In this document: positions 27,105 to 36,990 of the stretch, one piece after another
Layout: the number at the start of each line of letters is the position of its first letter
Position numbering within the stretch: the stretch's first letter is position 1
Source of the DNA: Gammaproteobacteria bacterium
GTDB lineage: Bacteria; Pseudomonadota; Gammaproteobacteria; Arenicellales; Poriferihabitantaceae
DNA: 50,316 bases
Reading direction: 5' to 3'
NCBI GenBank assembly: GCA_026709505.1
Contig: JAPOSW010000050.1
Location: 406 to 50,721 of the forward strand
Position numbers and translations under genes: made by a program
Notes under the pieces: generated by a model
Database searches by the model: none
Told to the model about the DNA's origin: nothing
Seen by the model: the letters and a program-made list of their open reading frames with translations, nothing else

Positions 27105-27114
27105 TTGTCATGCA

Positions 27115-28149
27115 TCAGGCGCTTTGGGGCGCAAATTCGAATGAGTCGAAATAGAAGCGATCCGGATTCAGGCCCCGCTCAAGCAGGCTGTTCCGAACAC
27201 TGTCAATCATGATTGGCGGGCCGCTGGTATATACATCAAACTCTGAAACGCTGTCGTAATGGCGGCATACCGCTTCATGCACGAAGCCGGTTTCGCCCTG
27301 CCAAATGTCGGCCCATTGATCCGACAGGACCGGCGTATAGTCAAGTCCTGAATGGGTTTGCTGCAGATTCCGGATCCAGTCGTTCATATATAGGTCCTGT
27401 TCATTTCGCGCCCCCCAGAACAAGTGTATTCGGGTTTCCGGATGCTCGGTCAATGCCTGCTTGATGAGAGCCTTGATTGGTGAAAATCCCGTCCCTCCGG
27501 CAATCATCAATAACCTTGTTCCCGGGACACTCTTCAGATAATATGTGCCGAAAGGGCCTTCAAATCTCAACAGGTCACGAAGCCGCAAGCCATTAAAGAC
27601 ACGTGATGTAAAGCGGCCATCCGGTACCCGCCGTACATGCAACTCAAGACCGGCCTCGGCTGCTTCCTTGGGCAGGTTGGCAAGGGAGAAGCTTCTTCGT
27701 TGACCGTCTCTCAAGACGATATCAATGTACTGCCCCGGCAGGTAGCTGAAGTTTTGCCCTCTGGGCAAGGCCAGAGACAGCAGCATCACATCCTGAGCCA
27801 TCGGGTCTAGGCGCATGACCCGGCACGGCATCATCTTGATTCGAATATCGGCAGCGGATCTTAATTCCTCTACGTCAATCTTGATATCGGATAGCGGGCG
27901 AGCCTGACACAGCAGCACCATTCCCTGCTGCCTTTCGCATTCGGTCAGGGCCTGCTCTGCATAGTTGCCATAATTGACTTTTCCGCTCAGCAGTTCGGTC
28001 TTACAGGCCCCACAGGAACCGTTGCGACAACCGTACGGGTAAATCCTATGCTCGCGCAATGCCGCATCAATCACGGATTCGCCGTCCTCGCAGTGGAACG
28101 AGGTGTTATTGCGGACATTGGTAATCTGATGAGTCACAAGGTTTGACAT
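27115..28149 (-). CDS. Ferredoxin-domain flavin reductase (CDP-6-deoxy-delta-3,4-glucoseen reductase-like)
   Basis: 344 aa with three domains. The N-terminal plant-type [2Fe-2S] ferredoxin has C-R-N-G-S-C-G-A-C and a distal LLC (C-x4-C-x2-C...C). The FAD domain has RRSFSLAN. The NAD domain has MIAGGTGFSPIKAL and VYTSGPPIMIDSVR, ending FYFDSFEFAP. It carries electrons from NAD(P)H to an acceptor. Close relatives are annotated as CDP-6-deoxy-glucoseen reductase (AscD/RfbI) or as oxygenase reductase components. No partner oxygenase or deoxysugar genes are next to it. It ends tail-to-tail with the glutamine synthetase-like gene. Confidence 0.82.
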   Translation of the reverse strand: MSNLVTHQITNVRNNTSFHCEDGESVIDAALREHRIYPYGCRNGSCGACKTELLSGKVNYGNYAEQALTECERQQGMVLLCQARPLSDIKIDVEELRSAADIRIKMMPCRVMRLDPMAQDVMLLSLALPRGQNFSYLPGQYIDIVLRDGQRRSFSLANLPKEAAEAGLELHVRRVPDGRFTSRVFNGLRLRDLLRFEGPFGTYYLKSVPGTRLLMIAGGTGFSPIKALIKQALTEHPETRIHLFWGARNEQDLYMNDWIRNLQQTHSGLDYTPVLSDQWADIWQGETGFVHEAVCRHYDSVSEFDVYTSGPPIMIDSVRNSLLERGLNPDRFYFDSFEFAPQSA

Positions 28150-28200
28150 TCACAACAGGGGTGATAGGCTTATATCCACTAACCTTCACTGTGTCAATGA

Positions 28201-29016
28201 ATGCCTGAACTGCCCGAGGTCACCACCACAATCAACGGAATCCGTCCCTATTTTCAAGGTGCGGTGATTGCCGGCATGGCAATTCGGGAGAGGCGTTTGC
28301 GCTGGCCAATCAGGGCCGACCTCGAACAACGATTGCAAGGCCGCAAGGTTATTGACATTCAGCGCCGGGCAAAATACATCGTGGTCATTCTGGACCGGGG
28401 AGGGCTGCTGATGCATCTCGGCATGACAGGATCTTTTCGTGTTGTCACTTCCCAATCGAGACCGGAAAAGCACGATCACTTTGATTTCATAACGGATGCC
28501 GGGGCAGTGATCCGTTACCGAGACCCAAGGCGCTTCGGGAGCCTGATTTATTGCGAGGAGGATCCATATCGACACAAACGCTTGAGCAAGTTCGGAGTAG
28601 AGCCGCTTGAACTGGACTTTACTGGAGCATACCTCCATCGGATGAGTCGGACTCGCAAGCTGGCGGTCAAGGCATTTATAATGGACCAATCGGTAGTGGT
28701 TGGGGTCGGCAACATTTATGCGAGCGAATCGCTGTTCATGGCGGGCATACATCCGAGAAGGAAATGCTCAAGAATTTCCATATCCCGGTACAACAAGCTT
28801 GCCGGTGAAATCCAGAGTGTATTGACGAAATCTATCAACATGGGCGGTACTACGATTCAGGATTTTGTTGGGACAGATGGCCGTCCCGGATATTTTGAGC
28901 AGCAGCTCCTGGTCTATGGACGCTGCGGCGAACCCTGTCGTCATTGTGGTCGCACCATCACCACCCGTGTCATTGCACAGCGCTCGAGCTTTTTCTGTCC
29001 ACAGTGCCAAACCTAG
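28201..29016 (+). CDS. mutM: Formamidopyrimidine-DNA glycosylase
   Basis: 271 aa, normal length for MutM/Fpg. The N-terminus MPELPEVTT supplies the catalytic Pro2 and Glu3 after Met removal (the usual ET is TT here). Further motifs are HLGMTGSFRV, DPRRFG, VVGVGNIYASESLF with helix-two-turn-helix Asn, and the C-terminal zinc finger (PCRHCG ... FFCPQC). It removes 8-oxoguanine and formamidopyrimidines and cuts abasic sites. It is followed after 12 bp by the anchored BON-like gene, so the two likely form an operon. Confidence 0.95.
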   Translation: MPELPEVTTTINGIRPYFQGAVIAGMAIRERRLRWPIRADLEQRLQGRKVIDIQRRAKYIVVILDRGGLLMHLGMTGSFRVVTSQSRPEKHDHFDFITDAGAVIRYRDPRRFGSLIYCEEDPYRHKRLSKFGVEPLELDFTGAYLHRMSRTRKLAVKAFIMDQSVVVGVGNIYASESLFMAGIHPRRKCSRISISRYNKLAGEIQSVLTKSINMGGTTIQDFVGTDGRPGYFEQQLLVYGRCGEPCRHCGRTITTRVIAQRSSFFCPQCQT

Positions 29017-29028
29017 TCGAATCAACGC

Positions 29029-29727
29029 ATGAAGCAAAATGTTCCCGGTAGGTTTGCGGCTTTTTTGGTGCTCAATCGAGCACCGCTTGTCCTGTCCGTG
29101 ACCACTTTGGTATTGCTGTTATTGACGGCGGCCAATATTGAGACCGAAAACATCGAGTCCATCATTCATGAACGGGTTTCCCGGGCGGTTTCCATTCCGG
29201 GTGCTGACGCAGTTGAATTCGAGGTTGATGGTAGGGACATCCTGGTTTATGGCAGTGTTCCCAATATGACAGCGTTGACACAGCTGACCGAAAATGTATC
29301 GTTGATTCAGAATATTCGGACAACCAAATTTGATGTAGCCATATCTCCAGATCGAATTCCCTATCTCAAAATTGTTGATGAAGGTGCAGATCAAGTGCGC
29401 TTGGAAGGTGAACTGTCGCAACAAAGCGAGGTTGAGAGCACATTGACCATGATCTCCAGGATTATGCCCAATGCCCAGTTAGTGAGCAGTCTGAATGCAA
29501 ATCCAAATGTTACCGACTCATTCTGGCATGACATTCTAGAAGCGGTACTTGGACAGGTTTCGGACATGAGGAGCTTCAGTCTTGAACTCGGTCTTGGACG
29601 GATAGTGTTGAGCGGGATCATGGAAAATCAGGCCGCTTACGAGCAAATGATCATGGATCTGGAACGGTTAACGGCAGAAAATGACCTGAAGTTTGTCAAT
29701 CGTGTGGGCAGTCGGGCAGCCCAGTAA
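29029..29727 (+). CDS. Membrane-anchored BON-like protein
   Basis: 232 aa. One N-terminal membrane helix (PLVLSVTTLVLLLLTAA) is followed by two or three BON-like modules: about residues 44-95 (GADAVEFEVDGRDILVYGSV), about 105-160 and about 180-225 (LGRIVLSGIMENQAAYEQMI). BON domains bind lipids or peptidoglycan-associated partners, and similar repeats precede OmpA domains in some outer-membrane proteins, but no OmpA domain is present. It probably faces the periplasm. Function unknown; co-transcribed with mutM. Confidence 0.65.
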   Translation: MKQNVPGRFAAFLVLNRAPLVLSVTTLVLLLLTAANIETENIESIIHERVSRAVSIPGADAVEFEVDGRDILVYGSVPNMTALTQLTENVSLIQNIRTTKFDVAISPDRIPYLKIVDEGADQVRLEGELSQQSEVESTLTMISRIMPNAQLVSSLNANPNVTDSFWHDILEAVLGQVSDMRSFSLELGLGRIVLSGIMENQAAYEQMIMDLERLTAENDLKFVNRVGSRAAQ

Positions 29728-29983
29728 CTGTTTGAACATGCCTCGCACGCCACAACGCGAAGTGCTCATGCCTGTCGGCAAGGGCTTTGACAGTTCGTAT
29801 CTCGCACCGAAAAAATGCACATGACCGAAACCCGCAGTCCGCAGTCTCATTGTGGCGAACCTGCACATGGATTGACATACTAGCCTGCATGAATTACAAT
29901 CACCCTCCAACTTGATAATTTCAAAGCGAAAAATCATCCTGATCGTCCGCTTGTTGCCCGTGCCATGTTGTCGATATTCAGCT

Positions 29984-31084
29984 ATGCCGCAAATTCAGAA
30001 TGCCAGTCTACCGTCAAGCCCCCCGGCAGAAAGGATTGCTGTTCAACTAGTTCTGGGCTTGTCCATTGGACTGTTCCTGTTTGCCCCGCCCAGCGCTGAC
30101 AGCCAGGGGCTGACAACTTCAGAATTTTCCGACAAGGAACACCTGACGATTGCAACTGGTTCGGGCGGGTTGGCAACCTCTGGACAGAAGCTGTCAATTG
30201 GTGATGATGGCTTGCCTCCTGTGCCAAGCTCTCGACTCACCAATGAACCATCGAATGGACTGACGGTTGAAGAAGAGGGTTCGCAAGGCTTTCAGGTCGA
30301 TCGGCTGACGAGTTTGGGCGCAGGAGGAGCCGGCACATTAAGTGGGGAGCCGGACTGGTCGAGTTTCGGAGAGTATTTGCCAGAATTCGAGGGTCTGGAT
30401 CTGGACAGGAATGACCAGCATATCGATAACAGTATTTACTGGCTAACGCCAAATGGGTTTTCGATAGCCCTTGAGTCGATGACAAGCCCTGCATTCACGA
30501 GTGCAGAACGAAGCAATGCCAATGACCCGATTGATAGCTCCACCAGCGTCGTGCTTTCCTGGCAGCCTGATCAAAACGGCAGCCCCGGAGATTATCGCAT
30601 ATCCGCCATCGGCACCCGGTTAAACCTGAATTCCGGGCGGGCAGGCCTTGTCGGGAGCAGTGCGGCCGGCTGGGGACTGGACTTGCAGGGAAACTGGCAG
30701 ATTGGCGATCTCGTTGCAGCCCTGTCTGTTACCTATGGGAAGGGCATCGACAGCTACATTCTGAGGAGGGATGGCAAAGACCTGTATGTAATGGCAGAAA
30801 AAGAGGGAGATCCGTCTAGCTCCCTCAGCTTTCAGCCGAGCCTCTACTACAAATTAAACGATCAGTCGAAGTTTCACATGGTGCTGGGGAGGCACAGGAG
30901 TGAAAATGACGGGAATAACCCCGATGTCGCGGATCAGACGATTGATACGCTGCATCTGCAATATACATGGAGTCCATGGCCGGAGACTGAATTTGGCCTG
31001 GCAATATCCCGGGAGGATAGAGGTGATGTTCAATCTGGAGACGATAATTCCAGAATTCTCATTGAAGGTTCAAGAAGGTTTTAA
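29984..31084 (+). CDS. Outer-membrane beta-barrel-like protein
   Basis: 366 aa from the ATG at 29984 (an in-frame ATA-rich extension up to 29912 exists). The N-terminal hydrophobic segment (VQLVLGLSIGLFLFAPPSADSQG) acts as signal. A low-complexity Gly/Ser-rich region follows. The C-terminal two thirds alternate like beta strands (FSIALESMTS, DYRISAIGTRLNL, GWGLDLQGNWQIGDL, LSFQPSLYYKLN, LHLQYTWSPW) and end in SRRF with terminal Phe, the usual signature for barrel assembly. No family could be named. It stands alone, about 255 bp after the BON-like gene. Confidence 0.62.
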   Translation: MPQIQNASLPSSPPAERIAVQLVLGLSIGLFLFAPPSADSQGLTTSEFSDKEHLTIATGSGGLATSGQKLSIGDDGLPPVPSSRLTNEPSNGLTVEEEGSQGFQVDRLTSLGAGGAGTLSGEPDWSSFGEYLPEFEGLDLDRNDQHIDNSIYWLTPNGFSIALESMTSPAFTSAERSNANDPIDSSTSVVLSWQPDQNGSPGDYRISAIGTRLNLNSGRAGLVGSSAAGWGLDLQGNWQIGDLVAALSVTYGKGIDSYILRRDGKDLYVMAEKEGDPSSSLSFQPSLYYKLNDQSKFHMVLGRHRSENDGNNPDVADQTIDTLHLQYTWSPWPETEFGLAISREDRGDVQSGDDNSRILIEGSRRF

Positions 31085-31299
31085 AACCCCTGTCCAATCT
31101 TCATCAAGGTGTCTAAATCAGGGTTTTGGTTCTCGGTGAACTCATTTCTATTCTTTTACTCGCCAGAGATGCCCTGTATGGCCCAGAATCTGCGTCAGTT
31201 CCTGTCTTGATAAATTTGCAGGTCGATGCGGAAATTGCTGCTCATGGCGTTTTTGCCAACGCTCAATCAATGCATATCCGATAAGACGATTGTGCATAT

Positions 31300-33294
31300 T
31301 CAGTTTTTCTGTCCCGGCTGCAGCAGATCTTTCAAGCCCTCGTAGATCATGACCATTGCCATGGTATCCAATTCGCAGTATTTGAACAGGGCCAATCGAA
31401 TCTCTTCGCGCTCATAGTCCGACATTTCTTCTGACTGCAAGCGGGCATATGCCGCAAGAGCGGCACCGCCATCCATCAGATCATCATTGCTCATGATTTC
31501 CATATCCTTGTTGCAGACATCCTGAAACATTTTCGGCAACATCGTGTACGGGTCGGCGACTTTCCCGTCTTTGATTTGGAACCACCGCCAGTTTTCGAAG
31601 TTGCGACTCGGGATCCCATCAGAGGCACCGTAGACGGGCCTTGAATACTTCTCCCGCAGAAAGGTTGACCCGTTCAGAATTGCGGGAAGCACATGCTTGA
31701 TTGAGGTGGAGCCCTTGGTGGCCGGGTCGTAATAGAAGCGCTTGACTATTTCCCACATGTCCACCATGTTGCGCTCGCCGGTCCACTGCTCAGGCAAGTT
31801 CCCTGCGGACTGGGTGATGGACCTGATGAATGCGCACAATTCCTCCCGATCTTCAATTTTCAGCTGATCTTCCTGAATCTGGCGGTAAATCGCATTGAGG
31901 AAGGTATTTTCGTGATTGGAGTACCGAAAAATGGTGCCATTGTCGTTTTCAAGCTGTTGCTTGAGAGCTCGCGCAAACTGGTAATTCGGAAATGCTCCCT
32001 GCTCCGTGTTCAGATATTCACCGGAGTGCTCCACGCTGCCGTCCTGGTTGACGACATGATGGGAAAACTGGAACGCAATCCCCTCATAGGGCTTGCAGCC
32101 AGCATTGAAAGGTATTGCCACTGTGGCGGTCTCAAAGTCGATGAAGTGAAGCGGAAACACCCAGCTTTCCATCTCGCATTGAAGGTTGCGCCGGTCCAGC
32201 CAAATCGAATGGTCGCCATTCTGGAATTTTTCGACCTGTAGCCACTGGCGTTCACTGACGGACAAGCCCGGCTTCCCGTCGGTCTTTGGATCAACATCAT
32301 CCCTGGTAAGTGCGGACATCTTGATCCGGCCTTTGTTGATCATCTCGTCCTTTTTTCTGAAATTCCAGAGATCGAGGACATCCGGACTCTCGAAATCTTC
32401 GTCCTCCCAGCCCAGAATCGCTTTCCAGCACTCCTTCTTTCCGCTTAGCAGGCCGGACTGTTCCTCGCCATCTTTGGCATGGAATTCGCAGATGCCGCAT
32501 TCTGCGGATACTTTCGGCTCTATCTTGGTGTCCGAAGCATAACTGTCAGCAAACCACTCAATGCGCTGTGCAAAGCTCAGAGGCTGGCCGCTCCCGTCAT
32601 CTGTGCCTGCGTATATCTGGTCGTACACGTCATCAACATTCACTTTGCAAAGAATCGGCGGCATCAAGTCTGCGCCTGGCAGGGATTCCGAAACGGACAC
32701 AGACTTGCGGCCACCGGCATCCTCTGTCAGGCGAAATTTCCGGTTCAGTCCCTCGGTCGGACAGGCCGCAGTTTTATCAGCCATCATGAGATGCGCGGAA
32801 ACCGCATACTGCGGCAGTGCCTGACTGATAACGTATTTCTGAAAGGCTACATCGTACAGGTAGGGTTTCCAAGCGGACTTGATCTCCCCTTTTTTTGTGG
32901 TAAACGGATCTTTCTCACTCGGATCAAAGGACTTGGCCTTCACCTCATAGAGTCTGAGTTGATTGCCGTCCTTGACCAGAATGTCTGCACGGATGAACAG
33001 TTTTCCACTCGCTATTGCCGCTTCGTAAATGGTGACCTTATCCCGTTGCAGAAGCTGAGTGGTTTTTGCGACCGCCTCGTCGCTGTCCAGGGTTTCGATA
33101 TCATGACCATCGGGGAAATAGCATTTGGCCAAGGCACCTATCTGAAAGCCTCCATCTGCCAGCGCAAGAAGAAATCTGTCATTGAGTTTCTGGTTGAAAT
33201 ATTTTTCTTTTCCAGTGTAGAAGAGTTTGGTCGGGCATTCGATAGCCAGCTTAAATCTGGATTTTGTCAGGTATCTTCTGTTTGACATCCGCAT
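31300..33294 (-). CDS. DUF2779 protein with Cas4/AddB-like Fe-S nuclease module
   Basis: 664 aa. The N-terminal half looks like a PD-(D/E)XK nuclease: Asp104 in FIRADIL, Glu117-x-Lys119 in LYEVKAK. One Cys (20, in ECPTKLFY) plus Cys266, Cys269 and Cys289 are arranged like the Fe-S staple of Cas4/AddB. The C-terminal half holds HFIDFET (Asp386, Glu388) and a late ALFKYCELDTMAM, the layout of a DEDD-type RNase H-fold exonuclease, which is the DUF2779 region. It thus appears to carry two nuclease active sites. Substrate and role (repair or defence) are unknown. No neighbouring defence gene was seen. Confidence 0.75.
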   Translation of the reverse strand: MRMSNRRYLTKSRFKLAIECPTKLFYTGKEKYFNQKLNDRFLLALADGGFQIGALAKCYFPDGHDIETLDSDEAVAKTTQLLQRDKVTIYEAAIASGKLFIRADILVKDGNQLRLYEVKAKSFDPSEKDPFTTKKGEIKSAWKPYLYDVAFQKYVISQALPQYAVSAHLMMADKTAACPTEGLNRKFRLTEDAGGRKSVSVSESLPGADLMPPILCKVNVDDVYDQIYAGTDDGSGQPLSFAQRIEWFADSYASDTKIEPKVSAECGICEFHAKDGEEQSGLLSGKKECWKAILGWEDEDFESPDVLDLWNFRKKDEMINKGRIKMSALTRDDVDPKTDGKPGLSVSERQWLQVEKFQNGDHSIWLDRRNLQCEMESWVFPLHFIDFETATVAIPFNAGCKPYEGIAFQFSHHVVNQDGSVEHSGEYLNTEQGAFPNYQFARALKQQLENDNGTIFRYSNHENTFLNAIYRQIQEDQLKIEDREELCAFIRSITQSAGNLPEQWTGERNMVDMWEIVKRFYYDPATKGSTSIKHVLPAILNGSTFLREKYSRPVYGASDGIPSRNFENWRWFQIKDGKVADPYTMLPKMFQDVCNKDMEIMSNDDLMDGGAALAAYARLQSEEMSDYEREEIRLALFKYCELDTMAMVMIYEGLKDLLQPGQKN

Positions 33295-33408
33295 CTCTCA
33301 AAGTCATTCACTTTCACCATAAGAATCCTGATTGAAACGATAAAGGATGCGTGTGCTCAGCGAATGCTGTCCATAAAAAGACAAGGCAAGTCATTGGTGC
33401 ACTGATCT

Positions 33409-34884
33409 CTATCCGATCATTGGTATTTCTCCAAACCGCTTGCTGAATCGACTTTTTGGTCCTTTGAAAGTCTCGAATTTAAGGGGTGGACGGGGCTTTG
33501 GCTTGATCTCCGAGGCATCGCTTGCCTGTGTTTCATCGGCGGCTGCCTGGTCGGTTGATGTCCTGGTCTGCTCCGTCTCCTGTAACGGATGAGGATGTTC
33601 AACGGATTGAGCTGTCAACTCAGGGCTCACTGACACTTCTTCATCGGAATCCGATTCCGGGGATTCGAGAATCTCAGCATCAGTCAAGTCCGCATCCGGG
33701 CTTGGCTGGATCGCTTCCAGCATCCACGGCTCGATATCGTGTTTTGGCAGTGCATGATCAACCAGGGCTTCGATGCCTTCAATCGCAAAGGCATATTTAT
33801 CACACAAGAAGCTGATCGCCATGCCCTCAAACCCTGCCCGAGCGGTACGTCCTACCCGGTGAATGTAGCTTTCGGGATCCTGAGGCAGGTCGTAGTTGAA
33901 GACGTGGCTCACCTCGGGAATGTGCAGGCCTCGGGCCGCAACATCGGTGGCCACCAGGATACGGTTCTTGCCCTGCTTGAATCGCTCCAGTTCCTTTTCC
34001 CGGCTAATCTGGGAGACATGTCCCGCCAGAATTCCATGAGGAATTCGGTTCTTTTTGAAAAGGCGAGAAATTTTATCGACCGTGACTCGGGTATTGGCAA
34101 ACACCAGGGCGCGGGTCGGTGCAAATCGCTTGAGCAAGTTCATCAGCAGCAAGGGCTTTTCCTCAGTCGCAGGGCAATAGCATTGTTCCCGGATTCCGCT
34201 GGCTACTTGAACCTGATCATCCATCTTGATTTCACGGGGATCGTTCATATGCTCATAAGCGAGCTCCATGACGCGATAGGTCAAGGTGGCTGAATAAAGG
34301 AGGTTAAGCCTATCTGCTGCCGGAGGCATGCGCCTGATCAGGAACCGGATATCCTGAATGAACCCCATGTCGAACATGCGGTCTGCTTCATCAATGACCA
34401 GCACCTGGGCACGCCGGAGTGAAAACAGTCTCTGATTGAACAGATCAATCAGTCTACCCGGGGTGCCGATCAGCAGGTCAACGCCGCTTTCAAGCTGGGC
34501 TTTCTGGGCATCGTATTTTGTGCCGCCGTAAATCAGTCCGGTTCGCAGGCCAGTATGTTTCAGCAGAATTTCGGCATCCTGATGAATCTGGATCGCTAAT
34601 TCCCGGGTCGGAGCCAATATCAAGGCCAGCACATCCTTGGCTCTTCTCTCGGGGTCAACCTGCTGGCGCAACAGATAATCCGAGCAGGCAAGCAGAAAGG
34701 CAATGGTTTTTCCGGTACCGGTCTGGGCTTGACCGGCAACGTCCTTGCCTTCCAGAGCAGTGGGGAGGCTGGCCTCCTGGATGGGAGTACAAAATTCAAA
34801 CCCCGCATCATTCAGTCCTGACTTCAGGCTCTCGTCCAACTCAAAGTCTTGAAATTTCCTGTCAGTCAGATAATTTTTCTTCAT
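33409..34884 (-). CDS. rhlB: DEAD-box RNA helicase RhlB-like
   Basis: 491 aa. All DEAD-box motifs are present in order: Q-motif region (FCTPIQEASLP), AQTGTGKT, PTRELA, GTPGRL, DEAD in VIDEADRMFDMGF, SAT, ARGLHIPEV and HRVGRTARAG. A C-terminal tail of about 90 acidic and then basic residues ends KFETFKGPKSRFSKRF. RhlB works in the RNA degradosome in gammaproteobacteria. The gene is divergent from trxA-rho, the same arrangement as in many gammaproteobacteria, which supports the name. The intergenic space is about 100 bp and must contain both promoters. Confidence 0.9.
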   Translation of the reverse strand: MKKNYLTDRKFQDFELDESLKSGLNDAGFEFCTPIQEASLPTALEGKDVAGQAQTGTGKTIAFLLACSDYLLRQQVDPERRAKDVLALILAPTRELAIQIHQDAEILLKHTGLRTGLIYGGTKYDAQKAQLESGVDLLIGTPGRLIDLFNQRLFSLRRAQVLVIDEADRMFDMGFIQDIRFLIRRMPPAADRLNLLYSATLTYRVMELAYEHMNDPREIKMDDQVQVASGIREQCYCPATEEKPLLLMNLLKRFAPTRALVFANTRVTVDKISRLFKKNRIPHGILAGHVSQISREKELERFKQGKNRILVATDVAARGLHIPEVSHVFNYDLPQDPESYIHRVGRTARAGFEGMAISFLCDKYAFAIEGIEALVDHALPKHDIEPWMLEAIQPSPDADLTDAEILESPESDSDEEVSVSPELTAQSVEHPHPLQETEQTRTSTDQAAADETQASDASEIKPKPRPPLKFETFKGPKSRFSKRFGEIPMIG

Positions 34885-34981
34885 TCTGAAAATAGATATG
34901 GGGTAAAATAGCCAAGCATCGCCAAGTATGGCGAATGCACGTTATGTTTTCATTCAATCATCATTCGTATTTTATCAGCCA

Positions 34982-35308
34982 ATGTCGAAAAAAATCCTAC
35001 ACGTTACCGATTCTTCATTTGAAGCGGATGTACTGAATTCAGAAATACCGGTTCTTGTCGACTACTGGGCAGAGTGGTGCGGGCCTTGCAAAATGATTGC
35101 GCCGATTGTTGATGAGCTAGCTGCTGAGTATGATGAACGTGTTCGGTTTGCCAAGCTGAATATTGATGAGAACCCCGTTACTCCGCCGAAATACAATATT
35201 CGAAGTATTCCGACCTTGATGATATTCAAAGAGGGTAAGGTTGAGGCGATGAAAGTGGGAGCCGTTTCAAAATCCCAGCTCGCCAGTTTCATCGACAGCC
35301 ATATCTAG
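34982..35308 (+). CDS. trxA: Thioredoxin
   Basis: 108 aa from the ATG at 34982; an upstream ATG at 34928 would add 18 residues not found in thioredoxins. Active site [13 protein letters not shown] at about residue 32, followed by the cis-Pro segment [13 protein letters not shown]. It is the general disulfide reductase of the cytosol. It sits between divergent rhlB and the downstream rho, as in other gammaproteobacteria. Confidence 0.95.
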   Translation: MSKKILHVTDSSFEADVLNSEIPVLVDYWAEWCGPCKMIAPIVDELAAEYDERVRFAKLNIDENPVTPPKYNIRSIPTLMIFKEGKVEAMKVGAVSKSQLASFIDSHI

Positions 35309-35601
35309 GGCACGCCGAATTTCCTGATTATTCCAGTCAGTCAAGGATTTTTTATCTTCTGGGAGGGTTTCGGTATATAATTGGCATCCGGTGATCGCCA
35401 TCTGATCACCGGAAATAGGATTCGCACACATGTATGAGTGCGAGGTTGGCATTGAACCCAAACGCTAATTCCTGTAATATTCAAGTTAACCGTTGTAGTC
35501 TTCTTTAATAACGGCAGAACCCTGACCTTTCCTTAGGGGTTCTGACATATCTGGCCAGAGCATAAACTGGCATTCCCACTTCTCTCATCTTGTACTTCAC
35601 T
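35309..35601 (+). promoter_or_regulatory. rho upstream region with leader hairpin
   Basis: A -10-like TATAAT lies at 35376-35381 without a good -35. A 9-bp perfect hairpin (35388-35412, CCGGTGATC and its complement) follows at once, then about 190 nt before the rho start. A leader of this kind fits the autoregulated rho leader known in other bacteria. There is no T-run after the hairpin. Confidence 0.4.
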
Positions 35602-36864
35602 ATGCCTATCAATATCAGTGAATTAAAGTCGAAATCACCGACTCAAATCGCCGAAATCTCACAGTCTCTCAACATCGAAAATATCGGACGTCTGCGCAAA
35701 CAGGATCAGATATTCGCAATACTCAAGGCTCAGGCCAAGCGGGGCGAAAAAATCGTTGGTGGCGGTGTGGTCGAAATCCTTCAGGATGGTTTCGGATTCC
35801 TGCGATCCGCCACCTCCTCCTATTTGGCCGGTCCTGACGACATCTACATGTCGCCAAGCCAGATCCGGCGTTTTGGCTTGCGGACTGGTGATACTGTCTT
35901 CGGGCAGATACGTCCTCCCAAAGAGTCTGAGCGGTATTTTGCGTTGCTCAAGATTGAGGAGATCAACTTTCAGCCTCCTGAAGATGCAAAAAAGAAAATT
36001 CTTTTTGAGAACCTTACTCCATTGCACCCCGACGAACGGATGCGTCTGGAGAGGGAGAACGGTTCTGCCGAGGATCTTGCAGGCCGGGTCATTGATCTGA
36101 TAGCTCCAATCGGCAAGGGTCAAAGGGGGCTTCTGGTTTCTGCGCCCAAGACCGGGAAGACCGTAATGCTTCAGCAAATTGCCCAGTCCATTACCTCATT
36201 GCACCCTGAAACCGTGGTCATGGTTCTGTTGATTGATGAACGTCCGGAAGAAGTCACCGACATGCAGCGAACGGTTCGAGGGGAAGTGATTTCCTCGACT
36301 TTTGATGAGCCGGCATCGCGCCATGTGCAAGTGGCCGAGATGATGATAGAAAAGGCCAAGCGACTGGTTGAGCACAAAAAGGATGTGGTGATTCTGCTTG
36401 ATTCGATCACCCGTCTTGCCCGTGCATACAACACAGTGGCCCCGGCATCGGGCAAGGTGTTGACCGGTGGTGTTGATGCGAATGCACTGCAGCGGCCCAA
36501 GCGCTTTTTCGGTGCGGCCCGAAATATTGAAGAGGGTGGCAGCCTGACGATATTGGCGACTGCACTCATTGATACTGGATCAAAGATGGATGACGTGATC
36601 TATGAGGAGTTCAAGGGAACAGGCAACATGGAAATTCATCTTGATCGCCGCATTGCTGAAAAGCGTGTCTACCCGGCGATTGTGATCAATCGCTCCGGTA
36701 CCCGCCGCGAGGAACTGCTTACCGATCCTGCAGAGTTGCAGCGAATCTGGCTGCTGCGCAAGTTGCTGCATCCCATGGATGACTTGCAGGCCGTGGAATT
36801 CTTGATTGACAAATTAAAGGCGACCAAAACCAACGAAGAATTCATTCGTTCAATCAACCGGTAA
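35602..36864 (+). CDS. rho: Transcription termination factor Rho
   Basis: 420 aa from the ATG at 35602 (an upstream ATG at 35590 adds four residues). The N-terminal helix bundle ([20 protein letters not shown]) is followed by the RNA-binding cold-shock-like domain ([10 protein letters not shown], about 60), Walker A ([11 protein letters not shown], about 180), [16 protein letters not shown] (Walker B, about 263), the Q-loop/R-loop region and [16 protein letters not shown] with the arginine finger. It is the hexameric RNA helicase that ends transcription of untranslated RNA. Complete and unremarkable. Confidence 0.97.
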   Translation: MPINISELKSKSPTQIAEISQSLNIENIGRLRKQDQIFAILKAQAKRGEKIVGGGVVEILQDGFGFLRSATSSYLAGPDDIYMSPSQIRRFGLRTGDTVFGQIRPPKESERYFALLKIEEINFQPPEDAKKKILFENLTPLHPDERMRLERENGSAEDLAGRVIDLIAPIGKGQRGLLVSAPKTGKTVMLQQIAQSITSLHPETVVMVLLIDERPEEVTDMQRTVRGEVISSTFDEPASRHVQVAEMMIEKAKRLVEHKKDVVILLDSITRLARAYNTVAPASGKVLTGGVDANALQRPKRFFGAARNIEEGGSLTILATALIDTGSKMDDVIYEEFKGTGNMEIHLDRRIAEKRVYPAIVINRSGTRREELLTDPAELQRIWLLRKLLHPMDDLQAVEFLIDKLKATKTNEEFIRSINR

Positions 36865-36990
36865 TTGGCTGCATTCAGGAATGAGCTTTCAGGAAATTTC
36901 ATTGTCTGCAGCCGATTCCCCAATTCGCAGCCGGCCAAGAAGGCCGGGATGGAGTTTTACGTGTGGAACGAAGAAACCTTAGCGGACCAG

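Noticed and set aside
35388-35412. Hairpin after trxA as a terminator
   Set aside because: A perfect 9-bp stem but no T-run, and it follows a TATAAT box; it is more likely part of the rho leader.
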